A stretch of 64,000 bases of DNA from Chroococcidiopsis thermalis PCC 7203 (lineage in GTDB: Bacteria > Cyanobacteriota > Cyanobacteriia > Cyanobacteriales > Chroococcidiopsidaceae). Under the pieces are notes generated by a model. The model did not search any database. It saw nothing but the letters and a program-made list of their open reading frames with translations, and was not told the origin of the DNA. Positions within the stretch are counted from its first letter, which is position 1. Each line of letters opens with the position of its first letter. Of the stretch, positions 7,874-17,900 are shown one piece after another. A program made the position numbers and the translations under genes. The DNA lies in the NCBI RefSeq assembly GCF_000317125.1, contig NC_019695.1, forward strand, positions 2,344,336 through 2,408,335, given 5' to 3'.

Positions 7874-10018
7874 GTGAAACAAAAGCTTGTTCTCCAACAC
7901 AGTGAAGAAGATTGCGGCGCTGCTTGTCTTGCCGCTATTGCTAAATTCTACGGACGACTGCTGAAAATTAATAGTATTAGAGAAGCAGTAGGTACGGGAT
8001 CGCAAGGGACAACACTGCTAGGTTTGCGCAGAGGTGCAGAAGCTTTAGGCTTTAATGCTCGTTCTGTCAGGGCATCTCCAGAAATTTTGTGGAAGCTACA
8101 ACAACTCCCCTTACCAGCCATTATTCACTGGAAAGGCAATCACTGGGTAGTTTTGTATGGCAAGCAGGGGAAAAAATACACGATCGCCGATCCAGCGATT
8201 GGAATGCGTTATCTGTCGCGCATGGAGTTGCTAGAAGGCTGGACAGATTGGATTTTGCTGCTACTAGAACCCGATCCCGTCCGCTTTTACGCTCAAGTTG
8301 GAGAACAAGACAATCGCTTTGAACAGTGGATACAGCGACTTTGGGTATATCGCGCCATTCTTGCCGAAGCTGTTGGGTGCGCGATCGCCGTTGGTTTACT
8401 GTCTTTAGCGACTCCGTTTCTCCTCCAAATCTTGACAGATGACGTGCTGATTCGGGGCGATCTTCAACTACTGACATCTGTAGTACTGGCAGTTATCGCA
8501 CTGAGTTTTGTCAGGCGTGGCTTGGCACTGGTGCAAAGCAATTTGATCGCTCATTTCGCTCAGAGAATAGAACTAGGTTTAATTCTAGAATTTGGACGGC
8601 AAATTTTACGATTGCCCCTACTTTACTATGAGTCACGGCGCAGTGGGGAAATTGTTAGTAGACTGCGAGATATTCAAGAAATAAATTTATTGCTCTCGCG
8701 AGCTATTATCAGCTTACCAGGAGAGTTATTTGTCGCTATAGTTTCTTTTATTTTCATGCTAATGTATAGTCAAAAACTGACTGTATTTGCTGTATTCTTA
8801 GCAGGCGCGATGACTTTATCGACAATTTTATTTTTGCCAAGCTTGCAGCAAAAAACTCGTAAACTATTAGTTACGGAAGCAGAAAATCAAGGAATTTTAG
8901 TAGAAACATTCAAGGGAGCGCTAACACTCAAAACAACTGCTGCGGCTCCCCAGTTTTGGGAGGAATATCAAAGTCGTTTCGGTCAATTAGCAAATCTTGC
9001 ATTTGGGACAATGCAAATCGGTATTGTCAATAATACCTTTTCTGGGCTAGTTGCAGACGTGGGTGGAGTAGCTCTACTTTGGTTTGGCAGTACTTTGGTC
9101 ATAGGGAAAGAACTCAGTCTCGGTCAGCTACTAGCATTTACTACGTTAAACCGTAATGTCGCAACATTTATCATTGCCTCACTCGATTTTGTCGATGAAT
9201 TCGCTCGGATTGAAACTGCTAATTCTCGGTTGCAAGAAGTGATTACCCATCCACCAGAAATCAAAGATGAAAAGCAAAAACCTTGGGTAGATATTTCCGA
9301 TACAGCCGATATTGCCTGTTCTAAAATTGAGTTTCATTACCCTGGTAGAACAGATGTCGTGCAAGATTTTTCACTAACTATTCCTGGGGGTCAAGTTGTA
9401 GCGCTGATTGGTAAGTCAGGTTGCGGTAAAAGCACGGTAGCTAAACTGATTGCAGGTTTGTATACGCCACAGTCGGGTAACATTCGGATTGGAAGATATA
9501 ATATTCAAGATATTTCGTTAGACTGCCTGCGACAACAAGCAATTTTAGTACCTCAAGAACCGCATTTTTGGAGTCGTTCGATTATTGAAAACTTTCGGTT
9601 AGGAATGCCCCACGTTCGCTTCGATCAAATTGTCAGAGCGTGCGAAATTGCCCAAGCAGATGAGTTTATCGCGAAGTTATCTGATAAGTATCAAACAGTT
9701 TTAGGTGAATTTGGCGCGAGTCTCTCTGGCGGACAAAGACAAAGATTGGCGATCGCTCGTGCTATTGTTAACAATCCGCCCATTTTAATTCTCGACGAAT
9801 CCACGGCAGGGCTAGATCCGGCAAGTGAATCGCAGGTGTTAAATCAGTTGCTTCACCATCGTCGCGGCAAAACCACAATTTTGATCAGCCATCGTCCTCG
9901 CGTAATTAATTTAGCTGACTGGGTTATCTTCCTGCGCCAGGGGAGAATGTATGCTCAGGGAACGATCGCAGAATTGCAAGCGCACCCTGGGGAGCATATA
10001 GAATTTTTGCATCCGTAA
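7874..10018 (+). CDS. C39 peptidase-containing ABC exporter (PCAT type)
   Basis: Bifunctional exporter that cuts the leader from peptide substrates after a double-glycine-type site and exports the product. The 714 residues contain a complete C39 peptidase domain (1-130) with Cys14 in EEDCGAAC, His90 in GNHWVVLYG and Asp106 in IADPA. The membrane domain spans about 155-445 with six segments. The ABC domain has Walker A GKSGCGKST (513-521), signature LSGGQ (617-621) and Walker B ILILDE (637-642). All catalytic residues are present, so it should be active. The start is GTG at 7874, which keeps Cys14 at its normal distance from the N-terminus. The HlyD partner is divergent. No substrate gene is visible nearby, so the cargo is unknown; HetC-like roles cannot be excluded. 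Confidence 0.94.
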   Translation: MKQKLVLQHSEEDCGAACLAAIAKFYGRLLKINSIREAVGTGSQGTTLLGLRRGAEALGFNARSVRASPEILWKLQQLPLPAIIHWKGNHWVVLYGKQGKKYTIADPAIGMRYLSRMELLEGWTDWILLLLEPDPVRFYAQVGEQDNRFEQWIQRLWVYRAILAEAVGCAIAVGLLSLATPFLLQILTDDVLIRGDLQLLTSVVLAVIALSFVRRGLALVQSNLIAHFAQRIELGLILEFGRQILRLPLLYYESRRSGEIVSRLRDIQEINLLLSRAIISLPGELFVAIVSFIFMLMYSQKLTVFAVFLAGAMTLSTILFLPSLQQKTRKLLVTEAENQGILVETFKGALTLKTTAAAPQFWEEYQSRFGQLANLAFGTMQIGIVNNTFSGLVADVGGVALLWFGSTLVIGKELSLGQLLAFTTLNRNVATFIIASLDFVDEFARIETANSRLQEVITHPPEIKDEKQKPWVDISDTADIACSKIEFHYPGRTDVVQDFSLTIPGGQVVALIGKSGCGKSTVAKLIAGLYTPQSGNIRIGRYNIQDISLDCLRQQAILVPQEPHFWSRSIIENFRLGMPHVRFDQIVRACEIAQADEFIAKLSDKYQTVLGEFGASLSGGQRQRLAIARAIVNNPPILILDESTAGLDPASESQVLNQLLHHRRGKTTILISHRPRVINLADWVIFLRQGRMYAQGTIAELQAHPGEHIEFLHP

Positions 10019-10039
10019 ACAATCCATAACAATCTATGT

Positions 10040-10083
10040 AGATCCCCCCTAGCCCCCCTTGATAAGGGGGGTTGGGGGGATCT
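10040..10083. terminator. Strong C/G-run hairpin after the ABC exporter
   Basis: A left arm AGATCCCCCCTAGCCCCCCTT (21 nt with near-perfect pairing) and a right arm running from AAGGGGGG to GGGGGGATCT form a long stem with a very short loop. It lies 22 bp after the stop of the exporter. This type is also a dispersed cyanobacterial palindrome, so it may be both a repeat and a terminator. Confidence 0.75.
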
Positions 10084-10255
10084 CATGTAAAAGTGGGCAT
10101 TAATCTCCATCAGCAACAGCCAGAAATTCAACTATATTTGCAACCAAGCAAGACCTTTTGCTGTATCTTTTTGCTGTATCTTTAAAACGCAACCGCCGAT
10201 CGCGAAGTAGCATAGATCCTGTAGATATGTGTCGGAAGAGAGGAATGCGATCGCT

Positions 10256-11575
10256 ATGGGGATGACCCTGACAGAAAAAATCTTAGCTAAAGCCTCCGGT
10301 CGAAACGCGGTCGAACCAGGGGAAAATATCTGGGTGGATGTTGACTTGTTGATGACACACGATGTTTGTGGACCTGGAACTATCGGTGTCTTCAAGCGCG
10401 AGTTTGGTGCAGATACAAAAGTATGGAACCCTGAAAAGATCGTCCTCATCCCAGACCACTACATCTTTACCGCCGACGAACGCGCCAATCGCAACGTAGA
10501 TATTCTACGCGATTTCGCCCACGAACAAGGAATTAAATACTTCTACGACATCACCGATCGCAGCAATTTTAAAGCTAACCCAGATTATAAAGGGGTCTGT
10601 CACATTGCCCTCGCCCAAGAAGGGCATACCCGCCCCGGAGAAGTCTTATTCGGGACTGACTCCCACACTTGTAATGCTGGCGCTTTCGGTCAATTTGCTA
10701 CAGGAATTGGTAATACCGATGCAGCATTTATTATGGGTACGGGCAAGTTACTGATTAAAGTTCCTGCCACAATGCGATTCGTTCTCGATGGCGAAATGCC
10801 CAATTACTTATTGGCAAAAGACCTGATTTTGCACATTATTGGCGATATTAGCGTTGCTGGAGCCAACTATCGGACGATGGAATTTGCTGGGGAAACCGTC
10901 AGCCGCATGACAATGGAAGACCGCATGACCCTGTGTAATATGGCGATCGAAGCTGGGGGTAAAAATGGGACGATCGCGGCTGATGATACCACTTTCGAGT
11001 ACGTCCGCGCCCGTACCGATAAACCATTCGAGCCAGTCTACACCGACTCCGATGCCAAATTCTACAGCGATCGCCGTTACGATGTCTCGCAGTTAGAGCC
11101 AGTTGTCGCTCAACCCCACTCTCCAGATAACCGCGCACTAGCACGAGAATGCAGCGATGTCAAGATCGATCGCGTGTACATTGGTTCCTGCACGGGGGGT
11201 AAAACTGAAGACTTTATCCACGCCGCCCATATTCTCAAAGGACAGCAAGTCAAAGTACCTACCTACCTCGTACCTGCGACGCAAAAAGTTTACAACGACT
11301 TGTTTACACTCAAATACGAAGGGCAGACTCTATCAGAAATCTTCCTGCAAGCTGGATGTATCGAACCCACTGCGCCCTCCTGCGCAGCATGTTTAGGGGG
11401 ACCAAAAGATACTTTCGGGCGGATGAACAAGCCAGAGGTTTGCGTTTCTACGACTAATCGTAATTTCCCTGGTCGCATGGGTGATAAGTCAGCACAAATT
11501 TATCTCGCTTCCCCCTACACCGCCGCCGCTTCTGCCTTGACAGGTTACGTCACCGATCCGAGAGAGTTTTTGTAA
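10256..11575 (+). CDS. leuC: 3-isopropylmalate dehydratase, large subunit
   Basis: Aconitase-family [4Fe-4S] hydro-lyase that isomerises 2-isopropylmalate to 3-isopropylmalate in leucine synthesis, together with LeuD. The protein is about 439 residues and of the shorter LeuC/HacA-like type. The family motifs GTDSHTCN and GIGNTD are clear, and three cluster cysteines are present (one in SCTGG, two in CAACLGG). I favour ATG 10256 (MGMTLTEKILA), which fits the family start; an in-frame GTG at 10229 would add nine residues encoded by a HIP1-containing stretch. The gene for the small subunit is not adjacent, so leuC and leuD are separated in this genome. Confidence 0.95.
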   Translation: MGMTLTEKILAKASGRNAVEPGENIWVDVDLLMTHDVCGPGTIGVFKREFGADTKVWNPEKIVLIPDHYIFTADERANRNVDILRDFAHEQGIKYFYDITDRSNFKANPDYKGVCHIALAQEGHTRPGEVLFGTDSHTCNAGAFGQFATGIGNTDAAFIMGTGKLLIKVPATMRFVLDGEMPNYLLAKDLILHIIGDISVAGANYRTMEFAGETVSRMTMEDRMTLCNMAIEAGGKNGTIAADDTTFEYVRARTDKPFEPVYTDSDAKFYSDRRYDVSQLEPVVAQPHSPDNRALARECSDVKIDRVYIGSCTGGKTEDFIHAAHILKGQQVKVPTYLVPATQKVYNDLFTLKYEGQTLSEIFLQAGCIEPTAPSCAACLGGPKDTFGRMNKPEVCVSTTNRNFPGRMGDKSAQIYLASPYTAAASALTGYVTDPREFL

Positions 11576-11680
11576 GTCGTAAGTTGTAAGTCGTAAGTCG
11601 TAAGTTAAGATTCTGTCTCTTACCTCTTACTACTTACTTCTTGCCTATTACCCATTACCCATTACCGTTATCAGGAAAAA
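11573..11680. repeat. STRR cluster (taagtcg and attaccc families)
   Basis: The leuC stop codon TAA begins a run of TAAGTCG/TAAGTTG heptads to about 11609. A cttactac series and then three CATTACC-type units follow. The latter keep a frame open upstream of the next gene and could mislead start prediction there. Confidence 0.85.
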
Positions 11681-11685
11681 TTACA

Positions 11686-12585
11686 ATGAATTTGCGAAAT
11701 TTAGTTAGAACCTATAATTATTTGAGTCCGCAGCAAAAGATTGTGATGGCGATCGCGGCAGTTTTAGGTGGTGGAGTCTTGCTGTGCATTCCTTTATTAT
11801 CGCTACAGCCATCTCGTCCACCTGCTGTGAGTACAGGTGGTGCTGTTGGTAATCCAAACGGCGGACAAAATCCTTCAGGGGAAAACAACGCCGAACCGAG
11901 TCAAGTCGCACCCCTTGACACTGCAAATCCCATCGATCTCCCTGCTGATAGCAGTGCTGGAACTGGATTGGGTAGCGACTCTGCTTTTGGTGGAACTAGT
12001 ACAAACTCCTCTAGTAGCGGTGGTAGTAGTACTCTAGATACCACAGATCCGCTAGATGAAAGAGTCGCAAATCAACGGCGATCGCCTGCGTCGTTGAACG
12101 ATTCTTTATCCAATAATGTAGACAACCCTTACTCTCAATCGACAATGGGTCGATACCAGTCTCCTACTAGCATCAGCAACAGTCCCTATAGTGCTAGTCC
12201 TGGCAGTAGTAGTAATTTATCAACTGCCTACGGTCGTGGTGCTGGTGGCTCGTCTACATCTTCATCATCGTCCCGATTATCTAATCTCGAACCTGCTAAA
12301 GGCAACAACTTTACCTATCTCAACCCCTTCAGCCCGAATAGCGGTAATGGAACGACAGGCGCTAATTCCAACGCGACAAACCTTCCTGGTAATACCTCAG
12401 CAATTCCCAGTCAAAGCGCGATCGCTCCTAGCGGCTTGGGTGGTAATAGTAATGGCATGAATGCTTCTCCTCGCAATGGTTCTAGCAGTGTTGCTCCACA
12501 AACATCTGCTCCCACCAGCCAGCAAAATCCTTCCTTCCCAACCCCTTCTTCCCCAGGCAACACTCAGTCAGCGCCAAATCCTTGA
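11686..12585 (+). CDS. Membrane-anchored Ser/Asn/Gly/Pro-rich low-complexity protein
   Basis: A 299-residue protein with start ATG 11686 (MNLRNLVRTYNYLS), preceded by an AGGA-like site. An in-frame TTG at 11641 is less likely because it lies in STRR sequence. One hydrophobic segment (about 19-40, containing IVMAIAAVLGGGVLLCIPLL) acts as signal anchor. The remaining 250 residues are low complexity, rich in Ser, Asn, Gly, Thr and Pro, with no recognisable fold. It is probably an extracytoplasmic, disordered, possibly glycosylated wall- or sheath-associated protein. That role is inferred only from composition. The gene stands alone between leuC and the PfkB kinase. Confidence 0.75.
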   Translation: MNLRNLVRTYNYLSPQQKIVMAIAAVLGGGVLLCIPLLSLQPSRPPAVSTGGAVGNPNGGQNPSGENNAEPSQVAPLDTANPIDLPADSSAGTGLGSDSAFGGTSTNSSSSGGSSTLDTTDPLDERVANQRRSPASLNDSLSNNVDNPYSQSTMGRYQSPTSISNSPYSASPGSSSNLSTAYGRGAGGSSTSSSSSRLSNLEPAKGNNFTYLNPFSPNSGNGTTGANSNATNLPGNTSAIPSQSAIAPSGLGGNSNGMNASPRNGSSSVAPQTSAPTSQQNPSFPTPSSPGNTQSAPNP

Positions 12586-12656
12586 GGAAGGGAGCAGGGG
12601 AAGAGAGCTGAGGAAGCTGAGGGAGCAAGACAATTCGCAATTCACAACTCGCAATT

Positions 12657-12689
<33 letters not shown>

Positions 12690-12705
12690 TCCCCACACCA
12701 CTTTC

Positions 12706-13695
12706 TTACTCCTCATTCCTTGTTAAAAAAGCTTCCACTTCTGCGGCGGTGGGTTGGGCGGCGATCGCGCCTGGTTTGGTTGTCGTCAGCGCCCCTGCCG
12801 CACTAGCATAGGTGACAACCTGTTTGGCAATTGCGGCATCAGCGAGGCTGTGAATACCCCGTTGACATAACTGGTGGACGAAGCCAGCTACAAAGCTGTC
12901 ACCCGCACCAGTGGTTTCGACGACAGGCACGGAAAAACTAGGGGCTTTGCCTTCATTTTCAGACAAGCAGTAAGCGCAACCATTTTCTCCATCCGTGATC
13001 AGCACTCCTTCGACGGTATTGAGGCGATAGGCGATCGCCCCTGGATCGGCTGTTTGGAACAGCAAGAGTGCTTCTTCTTTGGAAAGTTTGAGAAAATCGA
13101 CTTGCGGTACGATTTCTAAGATTGTTGCTACAGCTTTATCGGGATCTTGCCAAAATACAGGTCGCCAGTTGACATCTAGCAAAATTTTGGCGTTGTATTG
13201 GTCTGCGAGTTGTAAAGCGCGACGGACGCTAGCACCACTCTCGGGATAAGCAAGTTCTAAAGTTCCCAGTACGAGAAAATCAGCGTCCTCAAATAGAGAT
13301 ACAGGCAAAGCAGACGCTTGTAGATGTGTATCGGCAAATTCTGCCGTGTCGTAGTCGGCAAAACCTGCAAAAATGCGATCGCCTGACTCAGTGCGGGTAA
13401 CATAGATTTGCCTTGTTGGTGCTGTGGGATGGCGTTGAATCCCCGTCGTATCGACTCCTACAGTTTGCAGTAACTCTACTAAGGTATTTCCTGGTTCGTC
13501 TTTACCCACACAGCCAATGAAACTAGAAGTTGTACCGAGCTTGACCAAAGCACAGGCGACATTAGCAGGTGCGCCACCAGGATAGGGTGTCCAAGACTCA
13601 ACTTGTTCGAGCGATCGCCCTAGTTGATCGGCAATCAGATCGAACAGAATTTCACCCAAGCACAGCACGCGAGAATTACTCATTCCAGCCAGCAT
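12706..13695 (-). CDS. PfkB-family carbohydrate kinase (fructokinase-like)
   Basis: Ribokinase/PfkB-fold sugar kinase of 329 residues. The N-terminal family signature is PGGAPANVACAL with the preceding LGEILFDLI, and the C-terminal signature is TTGAGDSFVAGF, whose Asp is the catalytic base. The overall pattern (CLGEILFDLIAD, GGAPANVA) most resembles bacterial fructokinases, so the likely reaction is ATP-dependent phosphorylation of fructose. The start may be ATG 13695 or ATG 13683 (MSNSRVLCLGE), the latter preceded by a GCTGGA stretch. It is transcribed alone, divergent from the PedR-like regulator. Substrate specificity is an inference. Confidence 0.9.
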   Translation of the reverse strand: MLAGMSNSRVLCLGEILFDLIADQLGRSLEQVESWTPYPGGAPANVACALVKLGTTSSFIGCVGKDEPGNTLVELLQTVGVDTTGIQRHPTAPTRQIYVTRTESGDRIFAGFADYDTAEFADTHLQASALPVSLFEDADFLVLGTLELAYPESGASVRRALQLADQYNAKILLDVNWRPVFWQDPDKAVATILEIVPQVDFLKLSKEEALLLFQTADPGAIAYRLNTVEGVLITDGENGCAYCLSENEGKAPSFSVPVVETTGAGDSFVAGFVHQLCQRGIHSLADAAIAKQVVTYASAAGALTTTKPGAIAAQPTAAEVEAFLTRNEE

Positions 13696-14024
13696 TTAAT
13701 GAATGTACGACTTTACCATTACCCTACAACAGAAACAGTTGTCAGTTATCAGTGGCTAGTGACTGGTGACTAGTGACTAGACCGAAACTAAGAATCTGGT
13801 TCTACCAGCCACTAGCCGCTAGCCACTCACTACTTCTTCTTTAAGTAACAAATATTACTTAATTAAGCTTTACTAAATTTATTACAGTTCTCTTTTTGCT
13901 CCAATGTCAGCTTATAGAGCAAAAATACTAGTCAAACTTCTAAAACGATAGAGGATCGTCACTAGAAGAATCCTCTAGAATTGAAAGAGGAGCGTGAGTA
14001 GATCTACTAAGGAAAAAATACTTC
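13696..14024. other. Divergent promoter region with inverted STRR blocks
   Basis: At about 13740-13785 there are tagtgac/tggctag heptads, and at 13800-13835 their approximate complements (gccactagccgctagcc), so the two blocks could pair. The remaining AT-rich part (13840-14020) should contain the promoter of the LuxR-type gene. No gene is visible. Confidence 0.6.
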
Positions 14025-14300
14025 ATGGCTGGTGGCGAGTCTCAAAACCCTGTTTCCCTGTCAGAAAGAGAGCTACAAATCATCGATTTGGTAGCTGCTG
14101 GCTTGACCAATCAGGAAATAGCAGAAAAGTTGGAAATCAGCAAGCGTACTGTTGACAATCACATTAGTAATATTTTGACCAAAACAGCTACAGAAAATCG
14201 CGTATCTTTGGTACGATGGGCTTTACAGTGGGGAAAAGTCTGTCTTAACGATGTTAACTGCTGCCCTTTACCCGTGAGTGGCGATCGCGAAGTTTTCTAG
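14025..14300 (+). CDS. pedR: Small LuxR-type redox-responsive regulator, PedR-like
   Basis: A 91-residue protein made almost entirely of a LuxR/GerE helix-turn-helix: LSERELQIIDLVAAGLTNQEIA, then EISKRTVDNHI as recognition helix. There is no receiver domain. The size and the C-terminal cysteines (73, 79, 80) match PedR of Synechocystis (Ssl0564), which senses photosynthetic electron transport through a cysteine near position 80 and thioredoxin. The neighbourhood (DUF6391-like gene, psaE, ndhO) fits a photosynthesis role. I recall that Synechocystis pedR is cotranscribed with sll0296, and the next gene here may be that orthologue. Assignment to PedR rather than another small LuxR protein rests on length and cysteine position. 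Confidence 0.78.
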   Translation: MAGGESQNPVSLSERELQIIDLVAAGLTNQEIAEKLEISKRTVDNHISNILTKTATENRVSLVRWALQWGKVCLNDVNCCPLPVSGDREVF

Positions 14301-14320
14301 CAATTAAATTTTCTAACAAT

Positions 14321-14350
14321 AGTCGAGTCGCGAAATTTCGCGGCTCGACT
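14321..14350. terminator. 15-bp hairpin after the PedR-like gene
   Basis: AGTCGAGTCGCGAAA pairs with TTTCGCGGCTCGACT, with one G-T wobble and essentially no loop beyond the AAATTT turn, followed by a short T-containing stretch. It lies between the regulator and the next gene and could end or attenuate a two-gene transcript. Confidence 0.65.
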
Positions 14351-14417
14351 GCTTTAAAGTAGTAAGCGCTAGATTAAGAGAAAAGTCTCCGATCGGGCTG
14401 CTACTAGCGGTGTTGGT

Positions 14418-15080
14418 ATGAACAATTTCGCCCCAGACAACGTTTTTGAATCGTTAATCCCTTGGTTCAATTTTGGGGAGAATATTCCTCAACCTACCCA
14501 AGACGCGGATTTAGTCAAGCATCTTCCCTTTGTTCCCGGGTTGAAAGAACTGTTGATGCTGAGGCAAGTTCATGCACTAGAACACGCTACAGTTTGGCTC
14601 TTAAGCCAGTCAGGGCGATCGCCATATCCTCGTTTTTCGTCCCAGCAAACAGACAACGAATCGTTAGGCGGTCTATCTACTGAACGAGGCTTTTACATTT
14701 ACGGTCAGGTGAATAAAATCGAACTACAGCGGGCAGTGCTGGCTGCCCTTCAGCGTCTTACCAATGGAGAGTGGAATTTAGCCTTGCATCCCCGTTGCGG
14801 TACGAATGTGTCGGTAGGATTGTTGCTAGGCTTGGGACTAGTCATGGGTATGCATTTGCTGCTACCGCGATCGCCGATCGAGCAGATGTTGGGGTTAGGA
14901 GTAGCAGCAACAGCCGCCGCCAATTTAACTCCCGAACTGGGAATGCTAGCACAGCGCCATGTCACGACAGCTATCCCCTTCAATTTGGAAATAGTTAATA
15001 TCGCAGATGTTCGCGACGAAACCGGACGCACTGCCCACTTCGTCCAAGTTCGCTGGCGGGAATTAGTTATTAGTGACTAG
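14418..15080 (+). CDS. DUF6391-like cyanobacterial membrane protein
   Basis: A 220-residue protein that I place in the DUF6391 group from its RQVHALEHATV segment (about 49-59) and HPRCGTNVSVGLLLGLGL (about 123-140). HALEH fits HxxEH, the inverted zinc motif of M16-type peptidases, but no peptidase fold is evident. A hydrophobic region (about 130-175) suggests one or two membrane helices. The final SD-stop comes from tagtgac STRR sequence. The gene follows the PedR-like regulator by 117 bp with a hairpin between, so they may share a promoter. Function unknown; a membrane-bound hydrolase or maturation factor is speculation. Confidence 0.75.
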   Translation: MNNFAPDNVFESLIPWFNFGENIPQPTQDADLVKHLPFVPGLKELLMLRQVHALEHATVWLLSQSGRSPYPRFSSQQTDNESLGGLSTERGFYIYGQVNKIELQRAVLAALQRLTNGEWNLALHPRCGTNVSVGLLLGLGLVMGMHLLLPRSPIEQMLGLGVAATAAANLTPELGMLAQRHVTTAIPFNLEIVNIADVRDETGRTAHFVQVRWRELVISD

Positions 15081-15230
15081 TGACTAGTGGCTGGTGACTA
15101 GTCACTCACGAATGACCAATGACCGCTTTAGATAAATAACTTAACAGTTGATTGTGAGATTACCAAAACATTGTATCTTGATGCTATTAACCCGCTCGAT
15201 TAGCAATTATCTATAACAGGGAAGATACTC

Positions 15231-15605
15231 ATGGTTGAACGTGGTTCTAAGGTGCGGATCTTAAGAAGAGAATCCTACTGGTATCAAGATGTTGGTCTTG
15301 TTGCTTCTGTTGACAAAAGCGGCATCAAGTATCCAGTCATCGTTCGCTTTGATAAAGTGAACTATGCTGGCGTAAATACTAACAACTTTGCTGATTTTGA
15401 ACTTCTAGAAATAGAAAAACCAAAAGCTAAAGCGAAGAAGGCTACGCCTGTGGCTTCTGGTGGTCAGCAAACTCCAATTCAGGAAGATATCCGCAAAACA
15501 GGACAAGCTGGACAATCTACAGCTAAAGGTGCTGCCGTACAAGAATCCGGTAGTAGCGATCCACTGGTAGAAGGTGGTGGCAATCAGGGAACTGAAAAAC
15601 GATAA
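15231..15605 (+). CDS. psaE: Photosystem I subunit IV (PsaE) with long C-terminal extension
   Basis: Stromal-side PSI subunit that stabilises ferredoxin docking and cyclic electron flow. Residues 1-62 are a complete SH3-like PsaE domain: [53 protein letters not shown], then FELLEIE. PsaE is normally about 65-75 residues; this one has 124. The extra ~60 residues are low complexity (KPKAKAKKA, then Gln, Gly, Ser, Thr and acidic residues), and no fold is visible. The start ATG 15231 follows AGGGAAGATACTC, an acceptable ribosome site. fpg begins 3 bp after the stop with a GTG, so translational coupling is likely. Confidence 0.95.
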   Translation: MVERGSKVRILRRESYWYQDVGLVASVDKSGIKYPVIVRFDKVNYAGVNTNNFADFELLEIEKPKAKAKKATPVASGGQQTPIQEDIRKTGQAGQSTAKGAAVQESGSSDPLVEGGGNQGTEKR

Positions 15606-15608
15606 ATC

Positions 15609-16538
<930 letters not shown>

Positions 16539-16546
16539 GGGGCGAG

Positions 16547-16672
<126 letters not shown>

Positions 16673-16723
16673 ATAACTGTAAAATGCGAAAAGAAATAGT
16701 TTAGCAATCTGAAAGAGCAGCAT

Positions 16724-16939
16724 ATGGCGATTAAAAGAGGGGATATGGTTCGTGCCGTGCGCGAACAGCTAGAAAATAGCCTAGAAGCACAAGCTAGCGA
16801 TTCTCGCTTTCCCAGCTATATTTTTGAAACCAAAGGAGAGGTTTTAGATATTAAAGGTGACTATGCGTTAGTCGTATTTGGACATGTACCAACTCCGAAT
16901 ATTTGGTTGCGAGTCGATCAACTAGAGTCATTCAAGTAA
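16724..16939 (+). CDS. ndhO: NAD(P)H-quinone oxidoreductase subunit O
   Basis: Small peripheral subunit of the cyanobacterial/chloroplast NDH-1 complex, on its cytoplasmic arm. The 71-residue length is typical. The family pattern is clear: [49 protein letters not shown] and [19 protein letters not shown] site precedes ATG 16724. It is transcribed alone after an STRR-filled spacer and is followed by a C/G-run hairpin. Confidence 0.95.
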   Translation: MAIKRGDMVRAVREQLENSLEAQASDSRFPSYIFETKGEVLDIKGDYALVVFGHVPTPNIWLRVDQLESFK

Positions 16940-16984
16940 TTTAAAAGAGATCTCCCAACTGAGATAAAAACAGGGCTTTAAATT

Positions 16985-17012
16985 CCCCCCTTTTTCATGG
17001 AAGTTAGGGGGG
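16985..17012. terminator. C7/G6-run hairpin after ndhO
   Basis: CCCCCCT (16985-16991) pairs with AGGGGGG (17006-17012) around a 14-nt loop, 45 bp after the ndhO stop. It resembles the dispersed palindrome type seen after the ABC exporter. Confidence 0.5.
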
Positions 17013-17186
17013 ATCGAGATCTGAAGCTTCAAGTGCGTAAATTATCAAGGAGACAAAACTGTAGTTTCAGGGTTACACCAGGGGTTATACTCAGTTAGCT
17101 AATTCTCTGGCGGATTGTAAAAAGGCGATCGCTTTTTGACAATCTTTAGGATTAGTTGTAACTGAATTTAAGAAACTTTAAACTAA

Positions 17187-17729
17187 ATGACAAATATTTC
17201 GGCTGATACCCGCATTCCTTTTCCATGTCACCTTGTCTATGCTACATACCGAGATAAGCTGAACGATCTCATTCCCTACATGCACAACGTGCGATCGGTT
17301 CAAATCAAATCTCGGCGCGAAGAAAATGGCAAAGTTTACACCATAAATGAATGGCATGGTGGCGGTGAAATTCCTGCCGCAGCTAGAGCAATTCTCAGCG
17401 AAGATATGCTGTCTTGGACGGAATACAATACCTGGGATGAATCAAATCTGACGCTGGAATGGCAAATCAAAACTCATGCTTTCACAGAAGCCGTACATTG
17501 TGGTGGGAAAAATCAATTCATTGCTGAGGGCGATACAACTTTAATTCAGAGTCGGGGAGCAATGAGTATCGATCCGCATCAGATGAAGGGAGTGCCTTGG
17601 TTTCTGACTGGGACTATAGCCCATGTGGTTGAGGATTTTTTAGGTAAAAAAATCGAACCTAATTTATTACAAATGAGCGAAGGCGTGCGTCATTTTTTAG
17701 AACAAGCAACAAAAAATCGATCGCTTTGA
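17187..17729 (+). CDS. SRPBCC-fold (START-like) protein
   Basis: A 180-residue soluble protein whose pattern fits the SRPBCC/START-like ligand-binding fold: an N-terminal strand with IPFPCHLVYATYRDKL, strands such as VYTINEWHGGG and MLSWTEYNTWDESNLTLEWQI, and a long C-terminal helix ending VRHFLEQATK. No catalytic residues can be named. It resembles uncharacterised cyanobacterial proteins rather than a known cyclase. It may bind a small lipid or pigment, but that is an inference from the fold. It is preceded by a 247-bp spacer and transcribed towards arsM, from which it is separated by 171 bp. Confidence 0.75.
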   Translation: MTNISADTRIPFPCHLVYATYRDKLNDLIPYMHNVRSVQIKSRREENGKVYTINEWHGGGEIPAAARAILSEDMLSWTEYNTWDESNLTLEWQIKTHAFTEAVHCGGKNQFIAEGDTTLIQSRGAMSIDPHQMKGVPWFLTGTIAHVVEDFLGKKIEPNLLQMSEGVRHFLEQATKNRSL

Positions 17730-17900
17730 CACGGATTTTCTCTAACTTCTGTGCTTGGGCGATCGCCAGTTTATCTCTGCTGCGTCAAGATGTCAACCGC
17801 TACTTCTTTATGAGGATTCGCAAGAGTAAAAATCCGCTAGAGTAGAACACAGTGCCAAAGAATACGCCATATTCATCTCGGCATTTTACTCCAGCTGACA

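Noticed and set aside
11641-11685. Longer N-terminus (TTG start) of the low-complexity protein
   Set aside because: The extra 15 codons are CATTACC-type repeats; ATG 11686 is followed by a normal signal-anchor sequence.
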